Shown: positions 25,406 through 39,100, counted from the stretch's first letter. The stretch is 64,000 nucleotides of DNA from Hydractinia symbiolongicarpus (GCF_029227915.1 NC_079885.1:3782001-3846000); one strand, 5' to 3'. Numbers and translations: made by a program. The notes: a model not told the origin generated them from the sequence alone.

Positions 25406-25910
25406 CCCAGAGTAGTAAATGACATATTTATCTAAATTTTTATATGAAGTACTACCACAGCGCCAAGTGAAATCGGTAAATTCCAGCAATCACGTCAAAT
25501 TAAGAAAAATGTTATTTCTTGGTTTCATTTGCCTCACTAATCACATTTATAAGATCAGAGTCCAAAATCAGTTCAATTAAGTCCCACAGTCAATCGTTTC
25601 ACTGTTAAAAGCTATACAACCTAGTATTACCAGAAAAATATCACTTAATACATGTTGGTACGAATATGTGACGCAACCGTAGTAACTCAAGCGGATTGAT
25701 ACCGTTAGGAAGTCATTGAAATGTAGTTTTTGAAACTGCCTCTATTTCTTCAACGCGCGCTAACGGCCAGGATTGGTCCCACAGTAAGAAATGACTTATT
25801 TATCTAAACTTTTAAATAAAACGCTACCACAGCGCCCAGCGAATCGGTAAATTCCAGCAATCATGTCAAATTAAGAAGAATGTAATTCCTTGGGTCCAGT
25901 TGTCTCATTT
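23307..25910 (+). repeat. 2,604 bp tandem duplication, second copy
   Basis: It begins at a joint inside the shared stretch CACATTTAT: upstream is a CCTTGGGTCCAGTTG monomer, and downstream is the AAGATCAGAG continuation of an A monomer. The copy ends near 25,910, where the CCTTGGGTCCAGTTG monomer runs on undisturbed into GAGGTCAAAG. That is the structure expected of a simple in-register unequal exchange. Confidence 0.85.
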
Positions 25911-26147
25911 ATCACATTTATGAGGTCAAAGTCCAAAATCAGTTCAATTAAGTCCCACAGTCAATCGTTTTACTGTTAAAAGCGATACAACCTAGTAATA
26001 TCGGAAAAAACCACTAAATACATGTTGGTACAAATATGTGACGCAACGGTTGCAACTCAAGCGGATTGATGCCGTTAGAAAGTCATTGAAATTTAGTTTT
26101 TAAAACTGTCTCTATTTCTTTAGCGCGCGATAACGGCCAGGATTGGT
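25778..26147 (+). repeat. Single monomer linking two higher-order blocks
   Basis: A 370 bp monomer of the ATAAAACGC / CCTTGGGTCCAGTTG type, continuing with GGAAAAAACCACTAAATAC and ACAACGGTTGCAAC. It is the uninterrupted version of the chimeric monomer at 23,174. Closely similar monomers begin at 31,362 and 33,967. Confidence 0.75.
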
Positions 26148-28382
26148 CCCACAGTAAAAAATGACTTATTTATCTAAACTTTTATATAAGGCCCTACCAC
26201 AGCGCCCTGTGAAATCGGTAAATTCCAGTAATCATGTCAAATTAAGAAAAATGTTATTTCTTGGGTCCAACTGTCTCATTTATCACATTTATGAGGTCAA
26301 AGTCCAAAATCAGTTCAATTAAGTCCCACCGTCAATCCTTTCACTGTTAAAAGCGATGCAACCTAGTAAAATCAGAAAATATATCGCTAAATACATGTTT
26401 GTACGAATATGTGACGCAACCGTTGTAATTGAAACGGACTGAGACCGTTAGAAAGTCAATGAAATGTAGTTTTTAAAACTGTCTCTCTTTCTTCAGCGTG
26501 CATTAACGGCTAGGATTGGTCCCACCGTAAAAAATGACTTATTTATCTAAATTTTGAATTGAAGCGGTACCACAACGCCCAGTGAAGTCGGTTAATTCCA
26601 GCAATCATGTCAAATTAAGAAGAATGTTATTTCTTGGGTCCAATTGTCTCACTCATCACATATATAAGGTCACAGTCCAAAATCAGTTCAATTAAGTCCC
26701 ACAGTCAATTGTTTCACTGTTAAAAGCGATACAATCTAGTATTATCAGAAAAAAATCGCTAAATACATGTTGATACGAATATGTGACGCAACCGTTGTAA
26801 CACAAACCGACTGATACCGATAAAAAGTCATTGAAATGTAGTTTTTGAAACTGTCTCTATATCTTCAACGCGCCCTAACAGCCAGAATTGGTCCCACACT
26901 AAAGAAGATTATTTATCTAAATTTTTAAATGAAGCGCTCCAAACAGCGACCAGTGCAATCGCTGAGTTCCGGCAATCATGTCAAATTAAGAAGAATGTTA
27001 TTTCTTGGGGTCCAGTTGGCTTACTTATCACATTTATAAGGTTACAGTCCAAAGTTACTTCAATTAAGTCCCGGAGTCAATCGTTTCACTGTTAAAAGCG
27101 ATACAACCTAGTATTTTCAGAAAAATATCGCTAAACACATTTTGGTACAAATATGTGACGCAACCGTTGTAAGACAAACGGACTGATACCGTTAGAAAGT
27201 CATTGAAATGTAATTTTTGAAACTGTCTCTAATTCTTCAACGCGCGCTAACGCCCAGGATTGGTCCCACAGTAAAAAAAGACTTATTTATCTAAATTTTT
27301 AAATGAAGTGCTGCCACAGCGCCCAGTGTAACTGCTGAGTTCCGGCAATCATGTCAAATTAAGATAAATGTTCTTTCTTGCAGTCCAATTGTCTCACTTA
27401 TCAAATTGATAAGGTCACAGTGCAAGATCAGTTCAATTAAGTCCCACAGTCAATCGTTTCACTGTTAAAAGCGATACAACTTAGTAATATCGCAAAAAAA
27501 TCACTAAATACATGTTGCTACGAATATGTGACGAAACCGTTGTAACTCAAGCGGATTGATACCGTTAGAAAGTCATTGAAATGCAGTTTTTAAAACTGCC
27601 TCTAATTCTTCAGCGCGTGATAACGGCTAGGATTGGTCCCACAGCAAGGAATGACTTATTTATCTAAATTTTTAAATGAAGTGCTGCCACAGCGCCCAGT
27701 GTAACCGCTCAGTTCCAGCAATCATGTCAAATTAAGATAAATGTTCTTTCTTGCAGTCCAATTGTCTCACTTATCAAATTGATAAGGTCACAGTGCAAGA
27801 TCAGTTCAATTAAGTCCCACAGTCAATCGTTTCACTGTTAAAAGCGATGCAACTTAGTAATATCGGAAGAAAATCGCTGAATTCATGTTGCTACGAATAT
27901 GCGACGAAACCGTTGTAACTCAAGCGGATTGCCACCGTTAGAAACTCAATGAAATGTAGTTTTTAAACATGTTTCTCTTTCTTCAGCACGCGCTAACGGC
28001 TAGGATTGGTCCCACAGTACAAAATGACTTATTTATCTAAACTTTTAAATAAAGCTATACCACAGCGCCCAGCGAAATCAGTAAATTCCAGCAGTCATGT
28101 CAAATTTAGAAGAATGTTATTTCTTGGGTCCAATTGTCTCACTTATCACATTGATAAGGTCACAGTCCAAAATCAGTTCAACTAAGTCCCACAGTCAATT
28201 GTTTCACTGTTAAAAGCGATACAACCTAGTATTTTCAGAAAAATATCGCTAAACACATGTTGAGACGAATATGTGACGCAACCGTTGTAACTCAAGCGGA
28301 TTGATGCCGTTAGAAAGTCATTGAAATTTAGTTTTTAAAACTGTCTCTATTTCTTTAGCGCGCGATAACGGCCAGGATTGGT
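26148..28382 (+). repeat. 6-monomer higher-order unit, first copy (2,235 bp)
   Basis: Order: ATATAAGG (26,148), CCACCG with GAATTGAAGCGG (26,521), CACAC (26,893), GTGCTGCC (27,265), CAGCAAGG (27,638) and CTATACC (28,011). It recurs from 28,383 at offset 2,235. Differences lie mainly in the first monomer (GGCCCTACC against GGCGCTCCC; GAGGTC against GAAGTC), so the exchange point is near the unit start. The marker ACCGATAAAAAG occurs in both copies. Confidence 0.85.
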
Positions 28383-30617
28383 CCCACAGTAAAAAATGAC
28401 TTATTTATCTAAACTTTTATATAAGGCGCTCCCACAGCGCCCTGTGAAATCGGTAAATTCCAGTAATCATGTCAAATTAAGAAAAATGTTATTTCTTGGG
28501 TCCAACTGTCTCATTTATCACATTTATGAAGTCAAAGTCCAAAATCAGTTCAATTAAGTCCCACCGTCAATCCTTTCACTGTTAAAAGCGATGCAACCTA
28601 GTAAAATCAGAAAATATATCGCTAAATACATGTTTGTACGAATATGTGACGCAACCGTTGTAATTGAAACGGACTGAGACCGTTAGAAAGTCAATGAAAT
28701 GTAGTTTTTAAAACTGTCTCTCTTTCTTCAGCGTGCATTAACGGCTAGGATTGGTCCCACCGTAAAAAATGACTTATTTATCTAAATTTTGAATTGAAGC
28801 GGTACCACAACGCCCAGTGAAGTCGGTTAATTCCAGCAATCATGTCAAATTAAGAAGAATGTTATTTCTTGGGTCCAATTGTCTCACTCATCACATATAT
28901 AAGGTCACAGTCCAAAATCAGTTCAATTAAGTCCCACAGTCAATTGTTTCACTGTTAAAAGCGATACAATCTAGTATTATCAGAAAAAAATCGCTAAATA
29001 CATGTTGATACGAATATGTGACGCAACCGTTGTAACACAAACCGACTGATACCGATAAAAAGTCATTGAAATGTAGTTTTTGAAACTGTCTCTATATCTT
29101 CAACGCGCCCTAACAGCCAGAATTGGTCCCACACTAAAGAAGATTATTTATCTAAATTTTTAAATGAAGCGCTCCAAACAGCGACCAGTGCAATCGCTGA
29201 GTTCCGGCAATCATGTCAAATTAAGAAGAATGTTATTTCTTGGGGTCCAGTTGGCTTACTTATCACATTTATAAGGTTACAGTCCAAAGTTACTTCAATT
29301 AAGTCCCGGAGTCAATCGTTTCACTGTTAAAAGCGATACAACCTAGTATTTTCAGAAAAATATCGCTAAACACATTTTGGTACAAATATGTGACGCAACC
29401 GTTGTAAGACAAACGGACTGATACCGTTAGAAAGTCATTGAAATGTAATTTTTGAAACTGTCTCTAATTCTTCAACGCGCGCTAACGCCCAGGATTGGTC
29501 CCACAGTAAAAAAAGACTTATTTATCTAAATTTTTAAATGAAGTGCTGCCACAGCGCCCAGTGTAACTGCTGAGTTCCGGCAATCATGTCAAATTAAGAT
29601 AAATGTTCTTTCTTGCAGTCCAATTGTCTCACTTATCAAATTGATAAGGTCACAGTGCAAGATCAGTTCAATTAAGTCCCACAGTCAATCGTTTCACTGT
29701 TAAAAGCGATACAACTTAGTAATATCGCAAAAAAATCACTAAATACATGTTGCTACGAATATGTGACGAAACCGTTGTAACTCAAGCGGATTGATACCGT
29801 TAGAAAGTCATTGAAATGCAGTTTTTAAAACTGCCTCTAATTCTTCAGCGCGTGATAACGGCTAGGATTGGTCCCACAGCAAGGAATGACTTATTTATCT
29901 AAATTTTTAAATGAAGTGCTGCCACAGCGCCCAGTGTAACCGCTCAGTTCCAGCAATCATGTCAAATTAAGATAAATGTTCTTTCTTGCAGTCCAATTGT
30001 CTCACTTATCAAATTGATAAGGTCACAGTGCAAGATCAGTTCAATTAAGTCCCACAGTCAATCGTTTCACTGTTAAAAGCGATGCAACTTAGTAATATCG
30101 GAAGAAAATCGCTGAATTCATGTTGCTACGAATATGCGACGAAACCGTTGTAACTCAAGCGGATTGCCACCGTTAGAAACTCAATGAAATGTAGTTTTTA
30201 AACATGTTTCTCTTTCTTCAGCACGCGCTAACGGCTAGGATTGGTCCCACAGTACAAAATGACTTATTTATCTAAACTTTTAAATAAAGCTATACCACAG
30301 CGCCCAGCGAAATCAGTAAATTCCAGCAGTCATGTCAAATTTAGAAGAATGTTATTTCTTGGGTCCAATTGTCTCACTTATCACATTGATAAGGTCACAG
30401 TCCAAAATCAGTTCAACTAAGTCCCACAGTCAATTGTTTCACTGTTAAAAGCGATACAACCTAGTATTTTCAGAAAAATATCGCTAAACACATGTTGAGA
30501 CGAATATGTGACGCAACCGTTGTAACTCAAGCGGATTGATGCCGTTAGAAAGTCATTGAAATTTAGTTTTTAAAACTGTCTCTATTTCTTTAGCGCGCGA
30601 TAACGGCCAGGATTGGT
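28383..30617 (+). repeat. 6-monomer higher-order unit, second copy (2,235 bp)
   Basis: Same six types as 26,148-28,382: landmarks 28,383, 28,756, 29,128, 29,500, 29,873 and 30,246. It keeps private variants such as AAACTCAATGAAATG, CGCTGAATTCATG and CATGTTGAGACG found in the first copy. A third start at 30,618 (GGCGCTCCC) breaks off within one monomer. Confidence 0.85.
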
Positions 30618-30989
30618 CCCACAGTAAAAAATGACTTATTTATCTAAACTTTTATATAAGGCGCTCCCACAGCGCCCTGTGAAATCGGTAAATTCCAGTA
30701 ATCATGTCAAATTAAGAAAAATGTTATTTCTTGGGTCCAACTGTCTCATTTATCACATTTATGAAGTCAAAGTCCAAAATCAGTTCAATTAAGTCCCACA
30801 GTCAATCCTTTCACTGTTAAAAGCAATGCAACCTAGTAATATCGGAAAAAAATCATTAAGTACTTGTTGGTACGAATATGTGACGCAACAGTTGTAACTC
30901 AAACGGATTTATACCGCCAGAAAGTCAATAAAATGTAGTCTTTGAAACTGTTCCTATTTATTCAGCGCGTGCTAACGGCCAGGATTGGT
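30618..30989 (+). repeat. Chimeric single monomer between 6-mer and 7-mer blocks
   Basis: It begins as the first monomer of a third 6-mer copy (GGCGCTCCC, CCTGTGAAATC, GGGTCCAACTG) and, between about 30,740 and 30,798, becomes the monomer that precedes A types (CCCACAGTCAATCC, AAAAGCAATGC, AAGTACTTG). The joint lies in sequence common to both parents, so register is preserved. Confidence 0.75.
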
Positions 30990-33594
30990 CCCAGAGTAGT
31001 AAATGACATATTTATCTAAATTTTTATATGAAGTACTACCACAGCGCCAAGTGAAATCGGTAAATTCCAGCAATCACGTCAAATTAAGAAAAATGTTATT
31101 TCTTGGTTTCATTTGCCTCACTAATCACATTTATAAGATCAGAGTCCAAAATCAGTTCAATTAAGTCCCACAGTCAATCGTTTCACTGTTAAAAGCTATA
31201 CAACCTAGTATTACCAGAAAAATATCACTTAATACATGTTGGTACGAATATGTGACGCAACCGTAGTAACTCAAGCGGATTGATACCGTTAGGAAGTCAT
31301 TGAAATGTAGTTTTTGAAACTGCCTCTATTTCTTCAACGCGCGCTAACGGCCAGGATTGGTCCCACAGTAAGAAATGACTTATTTATCTAAACTTTTAAA
31401 TAAAACGCTACCACAGCGCCCAGCGAATCGGTAAATTCCAGCAATCATGTCAAATTAAGAAGAATGTAATTCCTTGGGTCCAGTTGTCTCATTTATCACA
31501 TTTATGAGGTCAAAGTCCAAAATCAGTTCAATTAAGTCCCACAGTCAATCGTTTCACTGTTAAAAGCGATACAACCTAGTAATATCGGAAAAAACCACTA
31601 AATACATGTTGGTACAAATATGTGACGCAACGGTTGCAACTCAAGCGGATTGATGCCGTTAGAAAGTCATTGAAATTTAGTTTTTAAAACTGTCTCTATT
31701 TCTTTAGCGCGCGATAACGGCCAGGATTGGTCCCACAGTAAAAAATGACTTATTTATCTAAACTTTTATATAAGGCCCTACCACAGCGCCCTGTGAAATC
31801 GGTAAATTCCAGTAATCATGTCAAATTAAGAAAAATGTTATTTCTTGGGTCCAACTGTCTCATTTATCACATTTATGAGGTCAAAGTCCAAAATCAGTTC
31901 AATTAAGTCCCACCGTCAATCCTTTCACTGTTAAAAGCGATGCAACCTAGTAAAATCAGAAAATATATCGCTAAATACATGTTTGTACGAATATGTGACG
32001 CAACCGTTGTAATTGAAACGGACTGAGACCGTTAGAAAGTCAATGAAATGTAGTTTTTAAAACTGTCTCTCTTTCTTCAGCGTGCATTAACGGCTAGGAT
32101 TGGTCCCACCGTAAAAAATGACTTATTTATCTAAATTTTGAATTGAAGCGGTACCACAACGCCCAGTGAAGTCGGTTAATTCCAGCAATCATGTCAAATT
32201 AAGAAGAATGTTATTTCTTGGGTCCAATTGTCTCACTCATCACATATATAAGGTCACAGTCCAAAATCAGTTCAATTAAGTCCCACAGTCAATTGTTTCA
32301 CTGTTAAAAGCGATACAATCTAGTATTATCAGAAAAAAATCGCTAAATACATGTTGATACGAATATGTGACGCAACCGTTGTAACACAAACCGACTGATA
32401 CCGATAAAAAGTCATTGAAATGTAGTTTTTGAAACTGTCTCTATATCTTCAACGCGCCCTAACAGCCAGAATTGGTCCCACACTAAAGAAGATTATTTAT
32501 CTAAATTTTTAAATGAAGCGCTCCAAACAGCGACCAGTGCAATCGCTGAGTTCCGGCAATCATGTCAAATTAAGAAGAATGTTATTTCTTGGGGTCCAGT
32601 TGGCTTACTTATCACATTTATAAGGTTACAGTCCAAAGTTACTTCAATTAAGTCCCGGAGTCAATCGTTTCACTGTTAAAAGCGATACAACCTAGTATTT
32701 TCAGAAAAATATCGCTAAACACATTTTGGTACAAATATGTGACGCAACCGTTGTAAGACAAACGGACTGATACCGTTAGAAAGTCATTGAAATGTAATTT
32801 TTGAAACTGTCTCTAATTCTTCAACGCGCGCTAACGCCCAGGATTGGTCCCACAGTAAAAAAAGACTTATTTATCTAAATTTTTAAATGAAGTGCTGCCA
32901 CAGCGCCCAGTGTAACTGCTGAGTTCCGGCAATCATGTCAAATTAAGATAAATGTTCTTTCTTGCAGTCCAATTGTCTCACTTATCAAATTGATAAGGTC
33001 ACAGTGCAAGATCAGTTCAATTAAGTCCCACAGTCAATCGTTTCACTGTTAAAAGCGATACAACTTAGTAATATCGCAAAAAAATCACTAAATACATGTT
33101 GCTACGAATATGTGACGAAACCGTTGTAACTCAAGCGGATTGATACCGTTAGAAAGTCATTGAAATGCAGTTTTTAAAACTGCCTCTAATTCTTCAGCGC
33201 GTGATAACGGCTAGGATTGGTCCCACAGCAAGGAATGACTTATTTATCTAAATTTTTAAATGAAGTGCTGCCACAGCGCCCAGTGTAACCGCTCAGTTCC
33301 AGCAATCATGTCAAATTAAGATAAATGTTCTTTCTTGCAGTCCAATTGTCTCATTTATCACATTTATGAAGTCAAAGTCCAAAATCAGTTCAATTAAGTC
33401 CCACAGTCAATCCTTTCACTGTTAAAAGCAATGCAACCTAGTAATATCGGAAAAAAATCATTAAGTACTTGTTGGTACGAATATGTGACGCAACAGTTGT
33501 AACTCAAACGGATTTATACCGCCAGAAAGTCAATAAAATGTAGTCTTTGAAACTGTTCCTATTTATTCAGCGCGTGCTAACGGCCAGGATTGGT
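30990..33594 (+). repeat. 7-monomer higher-order unit (2,605 bp), first copy
   Basis: Landmarks 30,990 (A), 31,362, 31,732, 32,105, 32,477, 32,849 and 33,222. The last monomer begins as CAGCAAGG/GTGCTGCC and switches at about 33,353 (GTCTCA) to the TTTATCACATTTATGAAG type that precedes A. The tandem duplication itself runs from about 30,745 to 33,353 and then 33,353 to 35,955. Shared markers include GGCCCTACC, GAATTGAAGCGG and ACCGATAAAAAG. Confidence 0.85.
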
Positions 33595-36199
33595 CCCAGA
33601 GTAGTAAATGACATATTTATCTAAATTTTTATATGAAGTACTACCACAGCGCCAAGTGAAATCGGTAAATTCCAGCAATCACGTCAAATTAAGAAAAATG
33701 TTATTTCTTGGTTTCATTTGCCTCACTAATCACATTTATAAGATCAGAGTCCAAAATCAGTTCAATTAAGTCCCACAGTCAATCGTTTCACTGTTAAAAG
33801 CTATACAACCTAGTATTACCAGAAAAATATCACTTAATACATGTTGGTACGAATATGTGACGCAACCGTAGTAACTCAAGCGGATTGATACCGTTAGGAA
33901 GTCATTGAAATGTAGTTTTTGAAACTGCCTCTATTTCTTCAACGCGCGCTAACGGCCAGGATTGGTCCCACAGTAAGAAATGACTTATTTATCTAAACTT
34001 TTAAATAAAACGCTACCACAGCGCCCAGCGAATCGGTAAATTCCAGCAATCATGTCAAATTAAGAAGAATGTAATTCCTTGGGTCCAGTTGTCTCATTTA
34101 TCACATTTATGAGGTCAAAGTCCAAAATCAGTTCAATTAAGTCCCACAGTCAATCGTTTCACTGTTAAAAGCGATACAACCTAGTAATATCGGAAAAAAC
34201 CACTAAATACATGTTGGTACAAATATGTGACGCAACGGTTGCAACTCAAGCGGATTGATGCCGTTAGAAAGTCATTGAAATTTAGTTTTTAAAACTGTCT
34301 CTATTTCTTTAGCGCGCGATAACGGCCAGGATTGGTCCCACAGTAAAAAATGACTTATTTATCTAAACTTTTATATAAGGCCCTACCACAGCGCCCTGTG
34401 AAATCGGTAAATTCCAGTAATCATGTCAAATTAAGAAAAATGTTATTTCTTGGGTCCAACTGTCTCATTTATCACATTTATGAGGTCAAAGTCCAAAATC
34501 AGTTCAATTAAGTCCCACCGTCAATCCTTTCACTGTTAAAAGCGATGCAACCTAGTAAAATCAGAAAATATATCGCTAAATACATGTTTGTACGAATATG
34601 TGACGCAACCGTTGTAATTGAAACGGACTGAGACCGTTAGAAAGTCAATGAAATGTAGTTTTTAAAACTGTCTCTCTTTCTTCAGCGTGCATTAACGGCT
34701 AGGATTGGTCCCACCGTAAAAAATGACTTATTTATCTAAATTTTGAATTGAAGCGGTACCACAACGCCCAGTGAAGTCGGTTAATTCCAGCAATCATGTC
34801 AAATTAAGAAGAATGTTATTTCTTGGGTCCAATTGTCTCACTCATCACATATATAAGGTCACAGTCCAAAATCAGTTCAATTAAGTCCCACAGTCAATTG
34901 TTTCACTGTTAAAAGCGATACAATCTAGTATTATCAGAAAAAAATCGCTAAATACATGTTGATACGAATATGTGACGCAACCGTTGTAACACAAACCGAC
35001 TGATACCGATAAAAAGTCATTGAAATGTAGTTTTTGAAACTGTCTCTATATCTTCAACGCGCCCTAACAGCCAGAATTGGTCCCACACTAAAGAAGATTA
35101 TTTATCTAAATTTTTAAATGAAGCGCTCCAAACAGCGACCAGTGCAATCGCTGAGTTCCGGCAATCATGTCAAATTAAGAAGAATGTTATTTCTTGGGGT
35201 CCAGTTGGCTTACTTATCACATTTATAAGGTTACAGTCCAAAGTTACTTCAATTAAGTCCCGGAGTCAATCGTTTCACTGTTAAAAGCGATACAACCTAG
35301 TATTTTCAGAAAAATATCGCTAAACACATTTTGGTACAAATATGTGACGCAACCGTTGTAAGACAAACGGACTGATACCGTTAGAAAGTCATTGAAATGT
35401 AATTTTTGAAACTGTCTCTAATTCTTCAACGCGCGCTAACGCCCAGGATTGGTCCCACAGTAAAAAAAGACTTATTTATCTAAATTTTTAAATGAAGTGC
35501 TGCCACAGCGCCCAGTGTAACTGCTGAGTTCCGGCAATCATGTCAAATTAAGATAAATGTTCTTTCTTGCAGTCCAATTGTCTCACTTATCAAATTGATA
35601 AGGTCACAGTGCAAGATCAGTTCAATTAAGTCCCACAGTCAATCGTTTCACTGTTAAAAGCGATACAACTTAGTAATATCGCAAAAAAATCACTAAATAC
35701 ATGTTGCTACGAATATGTGACGAAACCGTTGTAACTCAAGCGGATTGATACCGTTAGAAAGTCATTGAAATGCAGTTTTTAAAACTGCCTCTAATTCTTC
35801 AGCGCGTGATAACGGCTAGGATTGGTCCCACAGCAAGGAATGACTTATTTATCTAAATTTTTAAATGAAGTGCTGCCACAGCGCCCAGTGTAACCGCTCA
35901 GTTCCAGCAATCATGTCAAATTAAGATAAATGTTCTTTCTTGCAGTCCAATTGTCTCACTTATCAAATTGATAAGGTCACAGTGCAAGATCAGTTCAATT
36001 AAGTCCCACAGTCAATCGTTTCACTGTTAAAAGCGATGCAACTTAGTAATATCGGAAGAAAATCGCTGAATTCATGTTGCTACGAATATGCGACGAAACC
36101 GTTGTAACTCAAGCGGATTGCCACCGTTAGAAACTCAATGAAATGTAGTTTTTAAACATGTTTCTCTTTCTTCAGCACGCGCTAACGGCTAGGATTGGT
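33595..36199 (+). repeat. 7-monomer higher-order unit (2,605 bp), second copy
   Basis: Landmarks 33,595 (A), 33,967, 34,337, 34,710, 35,082, 35,454 and 35,827 reproduce the previous unit at offset 2,605. In this copy the last monomer continues normally (CTCACTTATCAAATTG) instead of switching, as expected for the distal copy of a tandem duplication. Very few differences were seen on reading. Confidence 0.85.
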
Positions 36200-39100
36200 C
36201 CCACAGTACAAAATGACTTATTTATCTAAACTTTTATATAAGGCGCTCCCACAGCGCCCTGTGAAATCGGTAAATTCCAGTAATCATGTCAAATTAAGAA
36301 AAATGTTATTTCTTGGGTCCAACTGTCTCATTTATCACATTTATGAGGTCAAAGTCCAAAATCAGTTCAATTAAGTCCCACCGTCAATCCTTTCACTGTT
36401 AAAAGCGATGCAACCTAGTAAAATCAGAAAATATATCGCTAAATACATGTTTGTACGAATATGTGACGCAACCGTTGTAATTGAAACGGACTGAGACCGT
36501 TAGAAAGTCAATGAAATGTAGTTTTTAAAATTGTCTCTTTTTCTTTAGCGTGCGCTAACGGCTAGGATTGGTCCCACCGTAAAACATGACTTATTTATCT
36601 AAATTTTGAATTGAAGCGGTACCACAACGCCCAGTGAAGTCGGTTAATTCCAGCAATCATGTCAAATTAAGAAGAATGTTATTTCTTGGGTTCAATTGTC
36701 TCACTCATCACATATATAAGGTCACAGTCCAAAATCAGTTAAATTAAGTCCCACAGTCAATTGTTTCACTGTTAAAAGCGATACAATATAGTATTATCAG
36801 AAAAAAATCGCTAAATACATGTTGATACGAATATGTGACGCAACCGTTGTAACACAAACCGACTGATACCGTTAGAAAGTCATTGAAATGTAGTTTTTGA
36901 AACTGTCTCTATGTCTTCAACGCGCCCTAACAGCCAGAATTGGTCCCACACTAAAGAAGATTATTTATCTAAATTTTTAAATGAAGCGCTCCAAACAGCG
37001 ACCAGTGCAATCGCTGAGTTCCGGCAATCATGTCAAATTAAGAAGAATGTTATTTCTTGGGGTCCAGTTGGCTTACTTATCACATTTATAAGGTTACAGT
37101 CCAAAGTTACTTCAATTAAGTCCCGGAGTCAATCGTTTCACTGTTAAAAGCGATACAACCTAGTATTATCAGAAAAATATCGCTAAATACATGTTGATAC
37201 GAATATGTGACGCAACCGTTGTAACACAAACGGACTGATACCGTTAGAAAGTCATTGAAATGTAATTTTTGAAACTGTCTGTAATTCTTCAACGCGCGCT
37301 AACGGCTAGGATTGGTCCAACCATAAGAAATGACTTATTTATCTAAATTTTGAAATGAAGCGCTTTCACAACGCCCAGTGAAGTCGGTTAATTCCAGCAA
37401 TCATGTCAAATTAAGATAAATGTTCTTTCTTGCAGTCCAATTGTCTCACTTATCAAATTGATAAGGTCACAGTGCAAGATCAGTTCAATTAAGTCCCACA
37501 GTCAATCGTTTCACTGCTGAAAGCGATGCAACTTAGTAATATCGGAAGAAAATCGCTGAATACATGTTGCTACGAATATGTGACGAAACCGTTGTAACTC
37601 AAGCGGATTGCCACCGTTAGAAAGTCAATGAAATGTAGTTTTTAAACATGTTTCTCTTTCTTCAGCACGCGCTAACGGCTAGGATTGGTCCCACAGTACA
37701 AAATGACTTATTTATCTAAACTTTTAAATAAAGCTATACCACAGCGCCCAGCGAAATCAGTAAGTTCCAGCAGTCATGTCAAATTTAGAAGAATGTTATT
37801 TCTTGGGTCCAATTGTCTCACTTATCACATTTATAAGGTCACAGTCCAAAATCAGTTCAATTAAGTCCCACAGTCAATTGTTTCACTGTTAAAAGCGATA
37901 CAACCTAGTATTATCAGAAAAACATCGCTAAATGCATGTTGGTGCGAATATGTGACGCAACCGTTGTAACACAAACGGACTGATACTGTTAGAAAGTCAT
38001 TGAAATGTAGTTTTTGAAACTGACTCTATATCTTCAACGCGCGCTAACAGCCAGGATTGGTCCCACAGTAAAAAAAGATTATTTATCTAAACTTTTAAAT
38101 AAAACGCTACCAGAACGCCCAGCGAAATCGTTAAATTCCAGCAATCATGTCAAATTAAGAAGACTGTTATTCCTTTGGTCCAGTTGTCTCATTTATCATA
38201 TTTATCAGGTCAAAGTCCAAAATCAGTTCAATTAAGTCCTACAGTCAATCCTTTCACTGTTAAAAGCGATGCAACCTAGTAAAATCAGAAACATATCGCT
38301 AAATACATGTTCGTACGAATGTGTGACGCAACCCTTGTAATTGAAACGGACTGATACCGTTAGAAAGTCAATGAAATGTAGTTTTTGAACATGTTTCTCT
38401 TTCTTCAGCACGCGCTAACGGCTAGGATTGGTCCCACAGTACAAAATGACTTATTTATCTAAACTTTTAAATAAAGCTATACCACAGCGCCCAGCGAAAT
38501 CGGTAAATTCCAGCAGTCATGTCAAATTTAGAAGAATGTTATTTCTTGGGTCCAATTGTCTCACTTATCACATTTATAAGGTCACAGTGCAAGATCAGTT
38601 CAATTAAGTCCCACAGTCAATCGTTTCACTGTTAAAAGCGATGCAACTTAGTAATATCGGTAGAAAATCGCTGAATACATGTTGCTACGAATATGCGACG
38701 AAACCGTTGTAACTCAAGCGGATTGCCACCGTTACAAAGTCAATGAAATGTAGTTTTTGAACATGTTTCTCTTTCTTCAGCACGCGCTCACGGCTAGGAT
38801 TGGTCCCACAGTACAAAATGACTTATTTATCTAAACTTGTAAATAAAGCTATACCACAGCGCCCAGCGAAATCGGTAAATTCCAGCAGTCATGTCAAATT
38901 TAGAAGAATGTTATTTCTTGGGTCCAATTGTCTCACTTATCACATTTATAAGGTCACAGTCCAAAATCAGTTCAATTAGGTCCCACAGTCAATTGTTTCA
39001 CTGTTAAAAGCGATACAACCTAGTATTTTCAGAAAAATATCGCTAAACACATGTTGGTACGAATATGTGACGCAACCGTTGTAACACAAACGGACTGATA

